Assembly (NCBI GenBank): GCA_028023455.1
Contig: JAQFVV010000153.1
Coordinates: forward strand, 1,682,212-1,746,211
Direction of reading: 5' to 3'
Length of the DNA stretch: 64,000 nucleotides
Source: Epiperipatus broadwayi
Lineage: Eukaryota > Onychophora > Udeonychophora > Euonychophora > Peripatidae
In this document: piece by piece, positions 61,990 through 64,000 of the stretch
How the letters are laid out: each line of letters opens with the position of its first letter
Numbering within the stretch: position 1 is the stretch's first letter
Made by a program: the position numbers and the translations under genes
Notes under the pieces: generated by a model
The model's input: the letters and a program-made list of their open reading frames with translations, nothing else
Told to the model about the DNA's origin: nothing
The model's database searches: none

Positions 61990-63500
61990 ATATTAATATA
62001 CCAACATTTTGACTTGATCACACAAGTCATCCACTGGGTGATAAAAGGTAGAAAGACCATTGTAGAGACACTACAATCACTGATTTGAGATAATAAAAAA
62101 ATGTTGAAGTTCCACCAATAGCAAAAATGTTAAATTAAGAATGTTTTTTAAAAAAATCTTTCCAAATAGGAGGAAGTTTGCATGTATCATCTCACTTATT
62201 GATACAATCTGACCTTTTATGTATTTCAATGGCTTCTCTAATTTTGCATTGGTAGAGATTATCACATCTGGATATGATCCTGGTACTAGAAAAATCAATT
62301 TTATGACCTAAATCTATAGTATGGAGTGAGAGTGCTGATGATGATGAGTGTTGTTTAACTGCATTAGCATGCTTATCTCTCCTAACAGTAATGCAATGAT
62401 TACTCATACCTATGTAAGAAGCTTTACAATTTTCACATGATATTCAAGAGGGATTAAATCTTTAGGCTTGGTTATTATATTGCTGATCTTTTGATGAGTA
62501 CAAAATGCTGTATCTATATTATAGCATTTTAATATATGTCCAATACTGTCTGTAGTTTCTTTTACATATGGATCACAAATCCTAATAGCTGATTTATCAT
62601 CTTTTTGTTTCCTATTTTGTCCATTTTGGGCTTGAAATAAGGCTTTTTTTATAAATTTATAATTATAACTATTTGCTAATAAAACACTATTAATATGATT
62701 TATTTTTTTTCTTTCAGATGTGATTTATCTAAAAGATTAATTGCTCTATTTAAAAGAGTTTTGACTACAGAAACTATCTGAGTTGGGTGATGATGAGAAT
62801 GGAAATGTAAATATATGTCCATGTGTGTATTCTTTCTGTAAATCGAAAAAGATAAACTATTTGGCATTCTGGTGACTAGAACATCAAGAAAGGAAGTTTT
62901 CCATCAGACTCTGTCTCCATTGTAAATTTAATATGAGGATGCATATTACTTAAATGTAAGAAAAAATCGTCTAATTTATTTTTTCCATGTTGCCATATGA
63001 CAAAAGTGTCATCTATGTATCTGAGCCATATGAGAGGTTTTAAAGATGATGATTCTAAAGCACAAGTTTCCATATTTTCCATGAATAAATCAGCTATTAC
63101 TCCTGAGATAGGTGAGCTCATAGGAATACCAAAAATTTGTCTGTAATGCTGTCCATTGTATACAAAATATGTGTTCAAGAGACAATGTTTAATCAAAGCA
63201 ATAATATGGTCTGGTAAATTGCAACATTATGAAATTATATTTAAAGCTTTATCAATTGGAATGTTTGTAAACAAAGACAGGACATCAAAACTGACCAGAA
63301 TGTCATTAGCATTAATTTTTAAATTTTTTAAAACAGAAATAAAATAAAAAGAGTTTTTTTATATATGATTTTTAATATATGGGATTGTAGGTTTAATGAA
63401 ATCTGATAAATATCTAGCTAAAATATGAGTTGATATGTAATGTTTGGTGATTGTGTACTAATTAGCATTTGTATTTTTTTCTATATATATATTAATGACT
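61990..63500 (-). pseudogene. Penelope-like element: RT and GIY-YIG endonuclease, decayed
   Basis: The minus strand, from the high end: TNIPIDKAL near 63250, then 106 open codons (63196-62876) with FGIPMSSPISGVIADLFMEN (RT motif B), LIWLRYIDDTFVIWQHG (motif C, YIDD intact), and HIKFTMETESDGKLPFL. A broken connector follows. The C-terminal GIY-YIG domain begins CENCKASYIGMSNHC near 62400-62450 and continues in the open stretch 62407-62192 with VRRDKHANAV, ALSLHTIDLGHKIDF and CKIREAIEIHK. The IPMSSPIS motif and the GIY-YIG fusion identify a Penelope-like element. Stops and frame changes make it dead. It belongs to a different subfamily from the one at 8310-8662, judging by the endonuclease sequence. 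Confidence 0.85.
62003..62036 (-). ncRNA. Hammerhead-like motif at the 3' end of the Penelope element
   Basis: The minus strand reads TGGATGA then CTTG-TGTGAT-CAAG, then TCAAAATGTTGG. Position and hairpin suit a Penelope terminal hammerhead, but the core (CTGATGA expected) and the GAAA box are both altered. It lies about 160 bp downstream of the end of the GIY-YIG domain. Confidence 0.3.
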
Positions 63501-64000
63501 GGAATGGAACTGGACTGGCTAGACATATTATTAAAAGGCTTTATGACAAATGGTCAATTGAAGTATTAAATTGAATTCCAAAAGATTATAAAAGATCCAG
63601 AATGAGACCTTATGCTAAATTAATAGTTAAAATAAAGAAATTTGTAGTTTCAATATGTAAAAGAGAAGCTATGAATCAGAGCAACTAGACTAAACTTGAA
63701 TATTGCAATCATTATGATGATGATGACATACCATTTATTTTTTGTAGGCATGATTTAAAAATTTACAATTGCTATTACTTTTTTTTGAATACTTAATACT
63801 ATATAATTATGGTCTGCATAATATATATGATTATCAAATGTGCTGAAAATTTTAAATGCCTGGAATCATGTTAAAATAGCAATATAGATGTTTTATTGAT
63901 TTTTTTTCTATGATATGAATTTTATAAACATCCATTCATAATCAAATATTGTTTTGGAACCAGTTTCCCAATTTTGAACAGATATTATATAATAGAGAAG
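63501..64000. other. Window end, no clear gene
   Basis: AT-rich; no open frame or placed repeat. The plus strand near 63510-63640 (GLASHIIKRL-like and YKRSRMRPYAKLIVKIKKF-like readings) has slightly protein-like composition, but I cannot assign it. Confidence 0.4.

Overview
This is a window of an AT-rich eukaryotic genome, almost certainly from an invertebrate animal. The evidence is its makeup: intergenic DNA with no operons, very long trinucleotide microsatellites, and remains of LINEs, Penelope-like elements (PLEs), a hAT transposon, TIR/MITE elements and tRNA-like SINEs. I cannot name the species. I find no convincing intact host gene. The only long intact coding unit belongs to a LINE.

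Layout. 1-1610 holds the decayed endonuclease and reverse transcriptase of an RTE-like LINE (+ strand). 1640-8660 is a mosaic of TIR elements, tRNA-like repeats and Penelope-derived repeats, ending in a readable GIY-YIG endonuclease fragment at 8310-8662. Three related repeats here carry the conserved core of a hammerhead ribozyme (about 2663-2721 minus, 6140-6200 plus, 8093-8151 plus). 9590-10330 is a second RTE-like fragment. 13320-15692 is a dead hAT transposase with one recognisable terminal repeat. 17983-18246 is a TTA/TTG microsatellite. 22690-23500 has unidentified coding-like remains. 24450-32450 is mostly featureless AT-rich DNA.

33261-38110 stacks LINE remains on the minus strand: the 3' end of one LINE with a five-base tandem tail, then a longer RTE/BovB-like copy, interrupted by a Penelope repeat and a 350-bp hairpin MITE. 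More RTE-like fragments lie at 39940-40470, 41100-41700 and 46150-47250. 43000-44930 is richer in GC than its surroundings and has a 98-codon ORF that I do not recognise.

48975-55332 is the best-preserved unit: a LINE on the minus strand with three intact ORFs. These are ORF1 (303 aa, CCHC zinc knuckle), a small middle ORF (188 aa, AT-hook-like motif) and ORF2 (1077 aa, APE endonuclease, RT and C-terminal CCHC). It looks Tx1/L1-like. It has simple trinucleotide repeats at both ends, including a GAA/TTC run of about 230 perfect units, which suggests insertion into microsatellites.

55717-57120 and 58710-59687 are two oppositely oriented copies of one TIR transposon family. Both carry the same captured LINE 3' end as the element at 33261. 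61990-63500 is a second Penelope-like element on the minus strand, with readable RT and GIY-YIG domains.

The most interesting signals are the hammerhead-type motifs in the Penelope-derived repeats and the microsatellite-flanked intact LINE with an extra AT-hook ORF. Hammerhead ribozymes in Penelope-like elements are known from other animals, so what may be new here is the particular family and arrangement.
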